NCBI RefSeq assembly: GCF_013760845.1
Contig: NZ_JACDUU010000008.1
Coordinates: 30,721-94,720 of the forward strand
Reading direction: 5' to 3'
Source: [Anoxybacillus] calidus
Lineage (GTDB): Bacteria; Bacillota; Bacilli; Bacillales; Anoxybacillaceae
DNA: 64,000 bases
Positions 1-8,071 of the stretch are shown here, piece by piece. Every line of letters starts with the position of its first letter. The first letter of the stretch is position 1. Both the position numbers and the translations under genes were made by a program. Under the pieces are notes generated by a model. That model did no database searches. It was not told the DNA's origin and saw nothing but the letters and a program-made list of their open reading frames with translations.

Positions 1-1312
1 GTTGTTTTTTCATTTCTTCACGTTTTTGTTCTTTCATTTTTTTCGCTTCTTCAAGCTGTTTTTTCATTTCTTCACGTTTTTGCTCTTTCATTTTTTTTGC
101 TTCTTCAAGCTGTTTTTTCATTTCTTCACGTTTTTGTTCTTTCATTTTTTTCGCTTCTTCAAGCTGTTTTTTCATTTCTTCACGTTTTTGCTCTTTCATT
201 TTTTTTACTTCTTCACGTTGTTTCTCTATTTGTTTCTGTGCTTCTTTCATATGAGTATTACTATCTGTAGTATGAATGGCAGATGGTTTAGATTTTCTTT
301 TTTCAGTGGCTTTTTCTAATGTTTCTTCTGTGATTTCATCAATTTTTTCGGAAGTGTTTTCCACTGTTTCTGCTTGTTCCTTCGCTAAATTTTCTTGGAT
401 TTCTAATCGTGCTTTTTCGTATTCTTCTTGGTTGATTTGGCCAGATTTTATTTTTTCCTCTAGTTCAGCCAATTTCTTTTCTGCCTTAAGCTCTTTCTCT
501 TGAAGTTTTGCTAACTTTTTATTAATTTTCTTTTCTAGATGTTCTTGTGCTTTTGCAATATTTTTGGCAAGGGCCTCTTTTGCTTTAGGGTTTTCTATTT
601 TCTCTAAAGCTGCTTGTAGAGCGGCAATGTTTCGCGAGAGTTTTTCCTCTAATTGTTGACGGATTGAATCCTCTTGAACAGTTGGCTCTTCTGGCGTTTC
701 CTTACCATTTGTTTGTTTGTTGTCTGTTTTTTGCTGTGTTTCATATGTATCCATCGCTAATTCTTGTTGTTCTAAAGCTTTTTCAAGTACTTCTTTCGCT
801 AATTCTTCTTCACCTTTAGCTAAAAGAGATTCCGCTTCCGTAATTCGCTCTTGAGCAAACTGCGCCAATAACTTTGCCTTTTCGATATCATTAAATGTTA
901 ATGCTAATTGGATTTTTTCGGTCATTTCTTCTAAGAAATAAAAGAAATCACCTGGAAGAAGGGGAGAAGTTTTTACTTCTGTTTCTTCACTGTTATCATT
1001 TGTATTCGTTTCAACTTTTTGTTTTGTTTCTGACGTTTTATCTAAAGAAGAATCTAATTCTTCCGCTTTATTTTTATGAGCCGTTGTTGAATCTTCAAGG
1101 GTAGTCTCATTTGTCGTGTTTTCTTGTGGAGCTTTAACTGTTTCTGTATTGTTTACGATGAGTGTGCCTTTTTCAACAACAGTTGTGTTATTCGTTTGTG
1201 TCGCTGATTCATGCTCATTTGCATACACATTTCCTGTCGCAAGTGTTAGAGTGAATGCTGTTGTGATGATTCCAGTCGCTAGAACGTTACGAATGTTTTT
1301 GTCAAACTTCAT
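1..1312 (-). CDS. Secreted DUF5667-type coiled-coil repeat protein (3' end outside window)
   Basis: The reading frame is open from an ATG at 1312 (ribosome site GGAGGATA) leftward past base 1, so at least 437 residues are present and the C-terminus is missing. Residues 1-31 form a signal peptide ending in an AxA-like NVYA site. A Thr/Glu/Asn-rich stretch follows, then a segment starting LLPGDFFYFLEEMTEKIQLA that resembles the DUF5667 family, then a long Glu/Lys/Gln helix. The visible end is an 18-residue repeat (MKEQKREEMKKQLEEAKK type) in at least four copies. Export is inferred from the signal peptide; a lipobox is absent. Function is unknown; a surface or cell-wall-associated structural role is a guess. 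Confidence 0.8.
   Translation of the reverse strand, partial: MKFDKNIRNVLATGIITTAFTLTLATGNVYANEHESATQTNNTTVVEKGTLIVNNTETVKAPQENTTNETTLEDSTTAHKNKAEELDSSLDKTSETKQKVETNTNDNSEETEVKTSPLLPGDFFYFLEEMTEKIQLALTFNDIEKAKLLAQFAQERITEAESLLAKGEEELAKEVLEKALEQQELAMDTYETQQKTDNKQTNGKETPEEPTVQEDSIRQQLEEKLSRNIAALQAALEKIENPKAKEALAKNIAKAQEHLEKKINKKLAKLQEKELKAEKKLAELEEKIKSGQINQEEYEKARLEIQENLAKEQAETVENTSEKIDEITEETLEKATEKRKSKPSAIHTTDSNTHMKEAQKQIEKQREEVKKMKEQKREEMKKQLEEAKKMKEQKREEMKKQLEEAKKMKEQKREEMKKQLEEAKKMKEQKREEMKKQ
3..218. repeat. 54-bp tandem repeat, four copies, inside the DUF5667-type gene
   Basis: Four nearly identical 54-bp units start at 3, 57, 111 and 165. They encode an 18-residue charged heptad-like unit on the minus strand. 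Units differ only at a few bases, such as the alternating TTTTTGTTC and TTTTTGCTC versions, which suggests recent unequal expansion. Copies may continue beyond the left edge. Confidence 0.93.
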
Positions 1313-1517
1313 TTGTATCCTCCTCTATGGTGGTTTTTATTATTTCACTATACATATTCGCTATCTTTTCTTTCTATTTGTCCGAAAGTGGCAGAAATTT
1401 TTATGATTTAGGAACAACTGCCTAGCTTACACGTTGATTAGAGGAGAGATATTTATCGAGAAAAACTAAAAGAGAATATCGATGTTAGAGATACGTTTAT
1501 TGATTTATTTTAAAATA

Positions 1518-1553
1518 AGAAAAGCCTCGTCTCTGCGAGAATGAGGCTTTTCC
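1518..1553 (-). terminator. Terminator of the ywcBA operon
   Basis: A 9-bp stem (AAAAGCCTC with GAGGCTTTT, 1520-1528 and 1543-1551) lies just after the stop codon of the symporter gene and is followed on the minus strand by a T-rich tract. Confidence 0.8.
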
Positions 1554-1559
1554 TAATAA

Positions 1560-3101
1560 CTAGTTTGCCGCTTCTTTCATTCCTGTGTTTGCTTTCACAA
1601 GAATTTCGTCAAACTTTTTGTCGTCGACTTTCTTAGAAGAGACGAGCGTACCGACAATCGCACCGATGAAGCCTAATGGGATGGAGACGATTCCTGGATT
1701 TGCTAGTTTGAAAAGCGGTTCACCAACAAGAATTGCTTTTCCTACTTCTGGTGACCATACGTTGGGGCTAAGAGCTACTAATAATAGAGAGCTAAATAAT
1801 CCAATGAGCATCCCGGTTACGGCACCTGTTGTATTAAAGCGTCTCCAGAAGATGGTTAAAAGGATAATCGGCAAGTTTGCACTTGCGGCGACTGCAAATG
1901 CTAAGGCTACCAGGAAAGCAACGTTCATTTTTTGAGCAAATAACGCTAAAAGAATGGATAATACAGCAACACCGACAGAAGCCCAGCGAGCGGCAAGTAT
2001 CTGTTCTTTTTCAGTTGCTTGACCACGGCGTACAATATGACTGTAGAAATCATGAGCGAATGCAGACGCAGCAGATAAGACGAGACCGGCAACAACCGCT
2101 AAAATCGTCGCAAACGCCACCGCTGAAACGAATGCGAATAAGAAGTCTCCCCCTAATACTTCCGCTAATAAAGGAGCAGCCATATTTCCTGCTGGATTTG
2201 CTTGAACAATTTTGTCATAGCCGACAAACGCTGCAGCGCCAAATCCTAAGAAAATAGTCATAATATAGAATAAACCGATAATCCATGTAGCATATACGAC
2301 AGATTTACGTGCAGTTGGTGCATCTTTTACTGTGAAGAAACGGATTAAAATGTGAGGAAGTCCTGCTGTACCTAGGATGAGAGCTAAATTAAGTGATATG
2401 GTATCGAGTGGATCTTTAAACTTGTTGCCAGGATTGAGGTAGGCTTCACCTAATGGAGTTGCAGTTTTTACTTCGTTAAACATTTTAACAAGGTTAAAAT
2501 CGAATTTAGCGAACACCATAACAGAGATAATGAATGTACCTATCATTAATAGCACAGCTTTAATAATTTGCACCCAGCTTGTAGCTGTCATTCCTCCAAA
2601 TACAACATAGATTGTCATTAATGTACCTACAATGAGAACGGAATACACATAATCAATGCCAAGTAAAAGTTTAATAAGGCCACCTGCACCGACAAGCTGT
2701 GCGATCATATAAAAAATGGAAATGGAAATCGTGTTTAAAGCTGCGACTCCGCGTACTTTTTTATCATTAAAACGAGCAGCAATCATATCAGCCATCGTAT
2801 ATTTGCCTAGATTCCGAAGAGGTTCTGCGACAATATACAGAACGACTAGATAAGCAACGAGGAAACCGATGCTGTAGAAAAAACCGTCAAAGCCAGATAA
2901 GGCAATCATTCCAGCAATACCCAAAAACGATGCGGCTGACATATAGTCACCGGCGATTGCCAATCCGTTTTGCCAGCCTGTTAACCCACCGTCTGCTGTA
3001 TAAAACTCACTTGTTGTTTTTGTCTTTTTAGAAGCGAAGTAAGTGATAATAAGTGTTAGCGCGACAATGCCAAGGAACAACAGGAATGCTAACACGTTCA
3101 T
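1560..3101 (-). CDS. ywcA: Sodium:solute symporter, acetate/monocarboxylate type (ActP/YwcA-like)
   Basis: This 513-residue polytopic protein belongs to the solute:sodium symporter family. The conserved GDYMSAASFLG segment (residues 51-61) is typical of cation/acetate symporters, and about 13 hydrophobic helices are spread over the whole length. The start overlaps the stop of the upstream DUF485 gene by 4 bp (ATGA), an arrangement usual for yjcH/actP and ywcB/ywcA pairs. The likely role is uptake of short carboxylates such as acetate or pyruvate; the exact substrate cannot be read from sequence. A cre-like site lies upstream of the pair. Confidence 0.85.
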   Translation of the reverse strand: MNVLAFLLFLGIVALTLIITYFASKKTKTTSEFYTADGGLTGWQNGLAIAGDYMSAASFLGIAGMIALSGFDGFFYSIGFLVAYLVVLYIVAEPLRNLGKYTMADMIAARFNDKKVRGVAALNTISISIFYMIAQLVGAGGLIKLLLGIDYVYSVLIVGTLMTIYVVFGGMTATSWVQIIKAVLLMIGTFIISVMVFAKFDFNLVKMFNEVKTATPLGEAYLNPGNKFKDPLDTISLNLALILGTAGLPHILIRFFTVKDAPTARKSVVYATWIIGLFYIMTIFLGFGAAAFVGYDKIVQANPAGNMAAPLLAEVLGGDFLFAFVSAVAFATILAVVAGLVLSAASAFAHDFYSHIVRRGQATEKEQILAARWASVGVAVLSILLALFAQKMNVAFLVALAFAVAASANLPIILLTIFWRRFNTTGAVTGMLIGLFSSLLLVALSPNVWSPEVGKAILVGEPLFKLANPGIVSIPLGFIGAIVGTLVSSKKVDDKKFDEILVKANTGMKEAAN

Positions 3102-3457
3102 GATTCTTCGCCTCCTTTACTAACTTCTCGTTTAATTTCTTCCACTAATTCATCAAATTTAGAGGCGCGTTTTGAGTAAAGACTGCAAAGGGTCCAAGTC
3201 ATAATAAATTGAGCAAAAGCAAAGAGCCAAGCCCAGCTAATCGAACCGAGTGCTGGATTGTTTAATGCTGTAGAATAAGAAGTCAAGATCGGAAGAGTAA
3301 AATAAAATGCCAAAAAGAATAGAGATAAAGGCAAAATAAATTTTCTTTTTTCTTTCATTAAATGCTGAAAAGATGCTGATTGAACAATTTTTGTGTAGTC
3401 CAATGATGCTTGCTGCTGATGAGTAGTTTGGTGTAATGATCTTTCTTGAATTCCCAT
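3098..3457 (-). CDS. ywcB: DUF485 small membrane protein, partner of the symporter
   Basis: This is a 119-residue protein with a soluble N-terminus containing the typical SASFQHLMKEKRKFILPLS segment and two membrane helices (about 39-60 and 75-95), as in the DUF485/YjcH/YwcB family. It is the first gene of a two-gene operon and ends in a 4-bp overlap with ywcA. I chose the ATG at 3457; an ATG 4 bp upstream is in another frame that lacks the family sequence, and the AAGGAGG site serves 3457. Its function is not established; association with the symporter is the family inference. Confidence 0.82.
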   Translation of the reverse strand: MGIQERSLHQTTHQQQASLDYTKIVQSASFQHLMKEKRKFILPLSLFFLAFYFTLPILTSYSTALNNPALGSISWAWLFAFAQFIMTWTLCSLYSKRASKFDELVEEIKREVSKGGEES

Positions 3458-3487
3458 ACATGCAAACCTCCTTAATTATTTATGTTA

Positions 3488-3501
3488 AGAAAGCGTTTTC
3501 G
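3488..3501. promoter_or_regulatory. Putative CcpA (cre) site upstream of ywcB-ywcA
   Basis: AGAAAGCGTTTTCG closely fits the catabolite-responsive element consensus WTGNAANCGNWNNCW on the reverse strand and is nearly palindromic. It lies about 30 bp upstream of the ywcB start, where repression of a carboxylate transporter by glucose would be expected. Confidence 0.55.
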
Positions 3502-3768
3502 AAACCCCCTCCTTCTTTGTTGTATTGTAGTTCACAATTTTGTCACAAGTCCATTATATATTTATCAGAAAAATTTGTAAATTAAGAAATTTGTTTCAGC
3601 ATGAACATGTTTAAAACAAATTTCGCTGTCTTTCGATTCGAAAAAACAAGATTTCATTTTTTACTTTTTATGACATGGGGATATGGAAGTATTAAAGATA
3701 AGATATAGATGGCTGGGTAGAGAGTATATGAAGTATATTTTTTCGTAGTGGTAAGACCTGTTCATTCG

Positions 3769-4047
3769 AGTATCGGTACATTATTTGCTTTTATAACTGT
3801 ATCCGTTGGTGTTCTAATTTTGCGGAAAACACAACCGAATATAAAGAGAGCGTCTAAAGTTCCATTTGTTTCTTGGATTCCGCTGTCAGCTGTTGCATTC
3901 TGCGGTTACTTAGTGCTTCAATTGCCAGCAACAACATGGCTTAGCTTCGCTGCATGGTTATTTATTGGAATCGTTATTTACTTCTTGTATGGACGCAAGA
4001 ATAGCACACTTAATGATATTGAGAAACTTGAGGAAAAAGTTAGCTAA
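3769..4047 (+). pseudogene. C-terminal remnant of a second APC amino-acid permease
   Basis: About 92 codons, beginning SIGTLFAFITVSVGVLILRK, match the last 90 residues of the intact permease at 4337-5749 almost residue for residue. The remaining ~380 residues are absent. The upstream 20 bp open frame starting GTG at 3748 has no good ribosome site. The nucleotide match is uneven: roughly 80% in the first part, then a nearly identical block around 3889-3960, suggesting partial gene conversion. It looks like the leftover of a tandem duplication, unlikely to make a working protein. A terminator follows directly. Confidence 0.85.
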
Positions 4048-4052
4048 TTCAT

Positions 4053-4090
4053 AAGACCTTTGCCAAATAAGGAGAAGGTCTTTTTCTTTT
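4053..4090 (+). terminator. Terminator after the permease remnant
   Basis: Stem AAGACCTT (4053-4060) pairs with AAGGTCTT (4075-4082) and is followed by a T-rich tract TTTTTCTTTT. Confidence 0.8.
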
Positions 4091-4253
4091 AAAATGTGGG
4101 AAATATGTTTAAGGTGAATAGTAATGGCATTTAATTGTCAACCTACTCAATAGTAAGCTGCCATTTTTCTGATTTCATTTTTTGGGTTTAGTAAAAGATG
4201 AAAATTGAAAATAAGGAAAATAAAGGATTTTGAGTTTTCTTTCATTTTAGAAC

Positions 4254-4282
4254 TTTACAACAATTGAAATATGTTGTAAAAT
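4254..4282 (+). promoter_or_regulatory. Promoter of the amino-acid permease with overlapping operator-like palindrome
   Basis: TTTACA (4254-4259), a 17-bp spacer, and TAAAAT (4277-4282) form a good vegetative promoter. TTACAACA (4255-4262) and TGTTGTAA (4272-4279) are a perfect 8-bp inverted repeat with 9 bp between the arms, covering the -35, spacer and part of the -10. A repressor bound there would block RNA polymerase; its identity is unknown. Confidence 0.6.
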
Positions 4283-4336
4283 TTCTTTTGCAACGTTCTA
4301 CACAGAGTGACAAAAAACGACAAGGGGAGACATTAT

Positions 4337-5749
4337 ATGAGTTTGTTTCGAAAAAAGTCTATTGATGTTCTTCTGAAAGAAACAGGCACCAAAGGTGTGT
4401 CTTTGAAAAAGGACTTAGGAGCATTTGACTTAACAATGCTTGGGATTGGAGCTATCATCGGTACAGGAATCTTCGTCTTAACAGGAGTCGCGGCTTCAGA
4501 GCATGCTGGCCCTGCGCTTGTCATTTCGTTTATTCTATCGGGGCTTGCATGCGTGTTTGCAGCACTTTGTTATGCAGAATTCGCTTCGACTGTACCGGTT
4601 TCAGGAAGCGCTTACACATACAGTTATGCGGCTTTTGGTGAAATTATCGCCTGGATTTTAGGATGGGACTTAATTCTTGAATACGGGGTAGCTTCATCGG
4701 CTGTTGCGGCTGGGTGGTCAGGATATTTCCAAGGCTTGCTTGCCGGGTTTGGAATCGAGCTTCCCAAAGTGTTAACAAGTGCTTATGACCCAGAAAAAGG
4801 AACACTTATTGATTTACCCGCCATTTTTATTGTTTTTCTAATTACATTCTTATTGACTCAAGGTGTTAAGAAATCAGCCCGTTTTAATGCAATTATGGTT
4901 ATTATTAAGATTGCTGTTGTATTGTTATTTTTAGGTGTGGGGGTTTGGTATGTAAAACCAGAAAACTGGACACCATTCATGCCGTTTGGTTTTTCCGGTG
5001 TCGCAGCTGGGGCAGCGACTGTCTTTTTTGCTTACATTGGTTTTGATGCTGTTTCAACTGCTGCAGAAGAAGTAAGAAATCCGCAGCGTGATATGCCGAT
5101 TGGTATCATTACATCTTTAGCGGTTTGTACGCTTTTATATATTGCCGTATCTTTAGTGCTAACAGGGATTGTTCCGTATGATCAATTAGGTGTTAAAAAT
5201 CCTGTTGCATTCGCATTGAATTATATTAACCAAGACTGGGTAGCAGGATTTATTTCGTTAGGTGCGATCGCAGGTATTACAACCGTATTGCTTGTTATGA
5301 TGTATGGTCAAACTCGCTTGTTCTACGCGATTAGTCGTGACGGATTATTACCAAAAGTATTTTCTAGAGTAAGTAAAGAAAAACAAGTTCCATTTGTAAA
5401 TACGTGGTTAACCGGTTTACTCGTTGCGTTCTTCGCAGGGGTAGTTCCTTTAAACAAACTCGCGGAACTAACGAACATTGGAACATTATTCGCATTTATC
5501 ACTGTATCCATTGGCGTATTAATTTTACGGAAAACACAGCCAAACTTAAAACGTGCATTCAAAGTTCCGATGGTTCCGCTTCTTCCTTTATTAGCTGTTG
5601 CATTCTGCGGTTACTTAGTGCTTCAATTGCCAGTAACAACATGGCTTAGCTTCGGTACGTGGTTATTAATTGGATTAGTTATTTATTTCTTGTATGGACG
5701 TAAATATAGTACACTTAACAATATAGATGTAGAAAAGAAAGTTGGCTAA
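4337..5749 (+). CDS. APC-family amino-acid permease (YfnA-like cationic amino-acid transporter)
   Basis: This 470-residue protein has about 12 transmembrane helices. The helix-1 signature GIGAIIGTGIFVLTG and the helix 6 motif FFAYIGFDAVSTAAEE are characteristic of the cationic amino-acid transporter branch of the APC superfamily, close to Bacillus YfnA. I start it at the ATG at 4337, preceded by AAGGGGAGA, rather than 10 codons upstream, because family members begin near MSLFRKKS. It is monocistronic, with its own promoter and a hairpin element as terminator. The substrate is not determinable. A truncated copy of its 3' end lies directly upstream. Confidence 0.88.
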   Translation: MSLFRKKSIDVLLKETGTKGVSLKKDLGAFDLTMLGIGAIIGTGIFVLTGVAASEHAGPALVISFILSGLACVFAALCYAEFASTVPVSGSAYTYSYAAFGEIIAWILGWDLILEYGVASSAVAAGWSGYFQGLLAGFGIELPKVLTSAYDPEKGTLIDLPAIFIVFLITFLLTQGVKKSARFNAIMVIIKIAVVLLFLGVGVWYVKPENWTPFMPFGFSGVAAGAATVFFAYIGFDAVSTAAEEVRNPQRDMPIGIITSLAVCTLLYIAVSLVLTGIVPYDQLGVKNPVAFALNYINQDWVAGFISLGAIAGITTVLLVMMYGQTRLFYAISRDGLLPKVFSRVSKEKQVPFVNTWLTGLLVAFFAGVVPLNKLAELTNIGTLFAFITVSIGVLILRKTQPNLKRAFKVPMVPLLPLLAVAFCGYLVLQLPVTTWLSFGTWLLIGLVIYFLYGRKYSTLNNIDVEKKVG

Positions 5750-5758
5750 ACTTTAAAA

Positions 5759-5862
5759 GTGGCTGTTTCATAAGGGGCTGACCCCACGCGCCAACCATGA
5801 TATATCACTATGTATCGTGGTTGTGGGGGCTGCCCCTTTGTTTGTGGAACAGCTCTTTTTTA
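5759..5862 (+). repeat. Dispersed hairpin element, copy A (terminator of the permease gene)
   Basis: A roughly 100-nt imperfect palindrome begins GGCTGTTTCATAAGGGGC and ends GCCCCTTTGTTTGTGGAACA-GC, followed by TCTTTTTTATTTT. Nested arms (outer GCTGTTtC/GgAACAGC, middle AAGGGGC/GCCCCTT, inner CCAACCATGAT/ATCGTGGTTG) give a long hairpin. The same architecture recurs at 28801, 56915 and 61516. Confidence 0.8.
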
Positions 5863-6061
5863 TTTTAAAATCGACCGTTGAATTTTTTTTCTTATGTACG
5901 TACAAATATAGTGAGTCATCTCCTTCATCTCAATGTTTTGTTTAATGTGATTATAAATGGATGAAATTTCTACTTGAGCTACCGACAAAAATTTTTTATG
6001 ATTTACGAATCATATCTTGGAAAAATTAAGTTTCGGTCTCTCTTGCAATGAGGTGAAGTTG
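5863..6061. other. Leader region of sigI
   Basis: No gene is visible in these 199 bp. They are very A/T-rich and presumably hold the sigI promoter, but I could not identify a -35/-10 pair with confidence. Confidence 0.4.
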
Positions 6062-6793
6062 ATGCTTAGTATATTATTGAAATTTAAAAAAGAGAAAACG
6101 ATTGAACATGAGATTGCCGAAATTCAGCAAGGAAATACGGAGTTGCAAAATCGAATCATTCATGATTATAAGCCATTTATTGCAAAAACAGTTTCCAGTG
6201 TGTGTAAACGATTTATTAACGAAAGTGACGATGAATTTAGCATCGGGTTAATTGCTTTTAATGAAGCTATTGAAAAATACTCGATTGAGAAAGGAAGTTC
6301 GTTTATTGCCTTTTCTGAGTTGTTAATTAAAAGAAGAGTGATCGATTATATTCGCAAAGAGGCAAAATTAAGAATGATTCATATCGAAGAGGAAGAAGAA
6401 AAAGATGCGGCTCAGACCTATTTAGATACGAAGTTGTCGATGGAAGAATTTTACAGAAAAATAGAACAAGAACAGCGCCGTGAGGAGATTATCCATTACC
6501 AAAAGGTATTAAAGGAGTTTGGAATTAACTTTCAAGAATTAGTGGAACAGTCTCCCAAACATTTCGATGCCCGTCTGAATGCAATTAAAGTAGCAAAACT
6601 GTTGGCAGAGAATCGTGAACTTTGTACAAAGCTGTTCGAGAAAAAACAACTGCCGATTAAACAATTGCAGAGCATGGTTCATTTAAGTCGAAAAACATTA
6701 GAAAGAAACCGCAAATATATTATTGCGATTACCATTGTTTTAACAGGTGATTATGTATATTTGCAAGACTATATTAAAGGGGTGCTTCAATAA
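6062..6793 (+). CDS. sigI: RNA polymerase sigma factor SigI
   Basis: This 243-residue sigma-70-related factor carries region 2 in the segment LQNRIIHDYKPFIAKTVSSV through VIDYIRKEAK and a C-terminal helix-turn-helix around SMVHLSRKTLERNRKYI, as in Bacillus SigI (heat and envelope stress; polysaccharide sensing in some clostridia). The ATG at 6062 is preferred over the ORF start 45 bp upstream because GAGGTG lies just before it and homologs begin at MLSxLLKFKK. Its stop codon abuts the rsgI start with no gap, so the two are translated together and RsgI is the presumed anti-sigma partner. Confidence 0.9.
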   Translation: MLSILLKFKKEKTIEHEIAEIQQGNTELQNRIIHDYKPFIAKTVSSVCKRFINESDDEFSIGLIAFNEAIEKYSIEKGSSFIAFSELLIKRRVIDYIRKEAKLRMIHIEEEEEKDAAQTYLDTKLSMEEFYRKIEQEQRREEIIHYQKVLKEFGINFQELVEQSPKHFDARLNAIKVAKLLAENRELCTKLFEKKQLPIKQLQSMVHLSRKTLERNRKYIIAITIVLTGDYVYLQDYIKGVLQ

Positions 6794-8002
6794 ATGAAAA
6801 GAGGGATTGTATTAGAGGTTGATGAGGATTTCATTACACTCTTAACCCCTGAAGGAGAATTCATTCAAGTCAAGAAAGAAGGAACTTATCAAATTGGAGA
6901 AGAAGTTGAGAAATTACCAATACAACGGCAAAGGATGAAAAAAAAAATTTTTCGTTTTTCTTCATTTAAAATGGCGTTAACAAGTATGGTTGCCGTTTGT
7001 TTCCTTGTTTTTACGATGTTTTCTGGTTCAACCTCTAATAAGGTGTATGCTTATTTGTCAATCGATATCAATCCTAGTATTGAAATTGCTGTAAATAGAG
7101 ATTTAAAAGTTGTCAAAATAAAGGGATATAACCAAGATGGAAAAATGATCGTTACCCGTCTATCTGATTGGCAAGGGGAACCATTTGTTGACATTACTAA
7201 GGAAATTATTGAGCTAAGTATAAAAAACGGTTATTTACAGGAAGGGGAAGAAGTTCTCATTACAACTGTCAAAAAGGAAACAAACCGCTCTTCTTCGCAA
7301 CAATTAGTGAAAGAGTTAAATGAAGTAAAACAATCTTACAAAGCAAAAGATATTATTGTCACAACGAAAACAAGCACATTAGAGGTAAGAAAAGAGGCTG
7401 TTGAAAAAGGATTTACTACAGGAAAATATTTGCGTTTAACGGAAAAAGTAAAAGAAAAGAGAGAATCAAATCTACAGTCACTGCCATCAGATGAAGAAGG
7501 GAAGAAAGAAGTACCAACTGTGCCAAGCGGCAGTGAAACAGATCGAGCAAAAGATACGGTTCCATCTCAGCTGAACAACTCTGATACGAAAGAACAAAGG
7601 GAACAATGGAATCCAAGTCAACAAGTGCCTTCTCATGTAGAAGAAAAAGAGGAGCAATTTGGAAAAGTTCAAGCGCCTCCTTTCTATCGACCAGAGGAGA
7701 AAAAAGATAAATTTCAAGAAAAAGAAGAGAAAGAACAGGAAAAAAAAGAGAAGAAGCTTGAACAAAAACAAGGAAAAAGAGAGAGAGAGCATGAACAAAA
7801 GTGGGAAAAAAGAGAGAGAGAGCATGAACAAAAGTGGGAAAAAAGAAAGAGGGAGCATGAACAAAAGCAAGGAAAAAAAGAGAGAGAGCATGAACGAAAG
7901 TGGGAAAAAAGAAAGAGGGAGCATGAGCAAAAGCAAGAAAAGAGAGAGAAGAAGTGGAGAGAAGATGATGACAAAGAACATGAACATAGAGATAAAGAGT
8001 AA
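6794..8002 (+). CDS. rsgI: Membrane-bound anti-sigma-I factor RsgI with repetitive charged tail
   Basis: This is a 402-residue single-pass protein. Residues 1-50 are the cytoplasmic RsgI_N domain (MKRGIVLEVDEDFITLLTPE) that binds SigI. A membrane helix spans about 60-80. The external domain starting YAYLSIDINPSIEI is the conserved RsgI middle segment, in which self-cleavage between Asn and Pro has been described for clostridial homologs. After a Ser/Thr/Pro/Glu-rich linker, residues about 300-395 are almost entirely Glu, Lys, Arg, Gln and His in 11-residue repeats. Clostridial RsgIs often end in carbohydrate-binding modules; this one has none. A hairpin terminator overlaps its stop codon. Confidence 0.9.
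   Translation: MKRGIVLEVDEDFITLLTPEGEFIQVKKEGTYQIGEEVEKLPIQRQRMKKKIFRFSSFKMALTSMVAVCFLVFTMFSGSTSNKVYAYLSIDINPSIEIAVNRDLKVVKIKGYNQDGKMIVTRLSDWQGEPFVDITKEIIELSIKNGYLQEGEEVLITTVKKETNRSSSQQLVKELNEVKQSYKAKDIIVTTKTSTLEVRKEAVEKGFTTGKYLRLTEKVKEKRESNLQSLPSDEEGKKEVPTVPSGSETDRAKDTVPSQLNNSDTKEQREQWNPSQQVPSHVEEKEEQFGKVQAPPFYRPEEKKDKFQEKEEKEQEKKEKKLEQKQGKREREHEQKWEKREREHEQKWEKRKREHEQKQGKKEREHERKWEKRKREHEQKQEKREKKWREDDDKEHEHRDKE
7781..7945 (+). repeat. 33-bp tandem repeat in the rsgI tail, five copies
   Basis: Five consecutive units of 33 bp (7781, 7814, 7847, 7880, 7913) encode EREHEQKWEKR-type 11-residue repeats. Copies alternate between EQKWEKR and EQKQGKK forms, indicating duplication of a two-unit block. 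Confidence 0.9.
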
Positions 8003-8032
8003 ATCCAGTGCTATGGTGCGCTGGATTTTCTT
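8002..8032 (+). terminator. Terminator of sigI-rsgI
   Basis: AATCCAG (8002-8008) pairs with CTGGATT (8021-8027), followed by TTCTTGTT. The left arm overlaps the rsgI stop codon. Confidence 0.65.
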
Positions 8033-8071
8033 GTTATAATAGGGAAGAGTATATAAAAAGAGGTGACGAAA

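Noticed and set aside
3-218. CRISPR-like regular repeats
   Set aside because: The units are contiguous 54-bp coding repeats without spacers and in frame with a signal-peptide protein.
2-319. Plus-strand Phe-rich open frame
   Set aside because: It is the antisense shadow of the Lys/Glu/Gln repeats of the DUF5667-type gene.
7487-7987. Minus-strand Leu/Phe/Ser-rich frames opposite the rsgI tail
   Set aside because: They are shadows of the Glu/Lys repeats, with no ribosome site and low-complexity composition.
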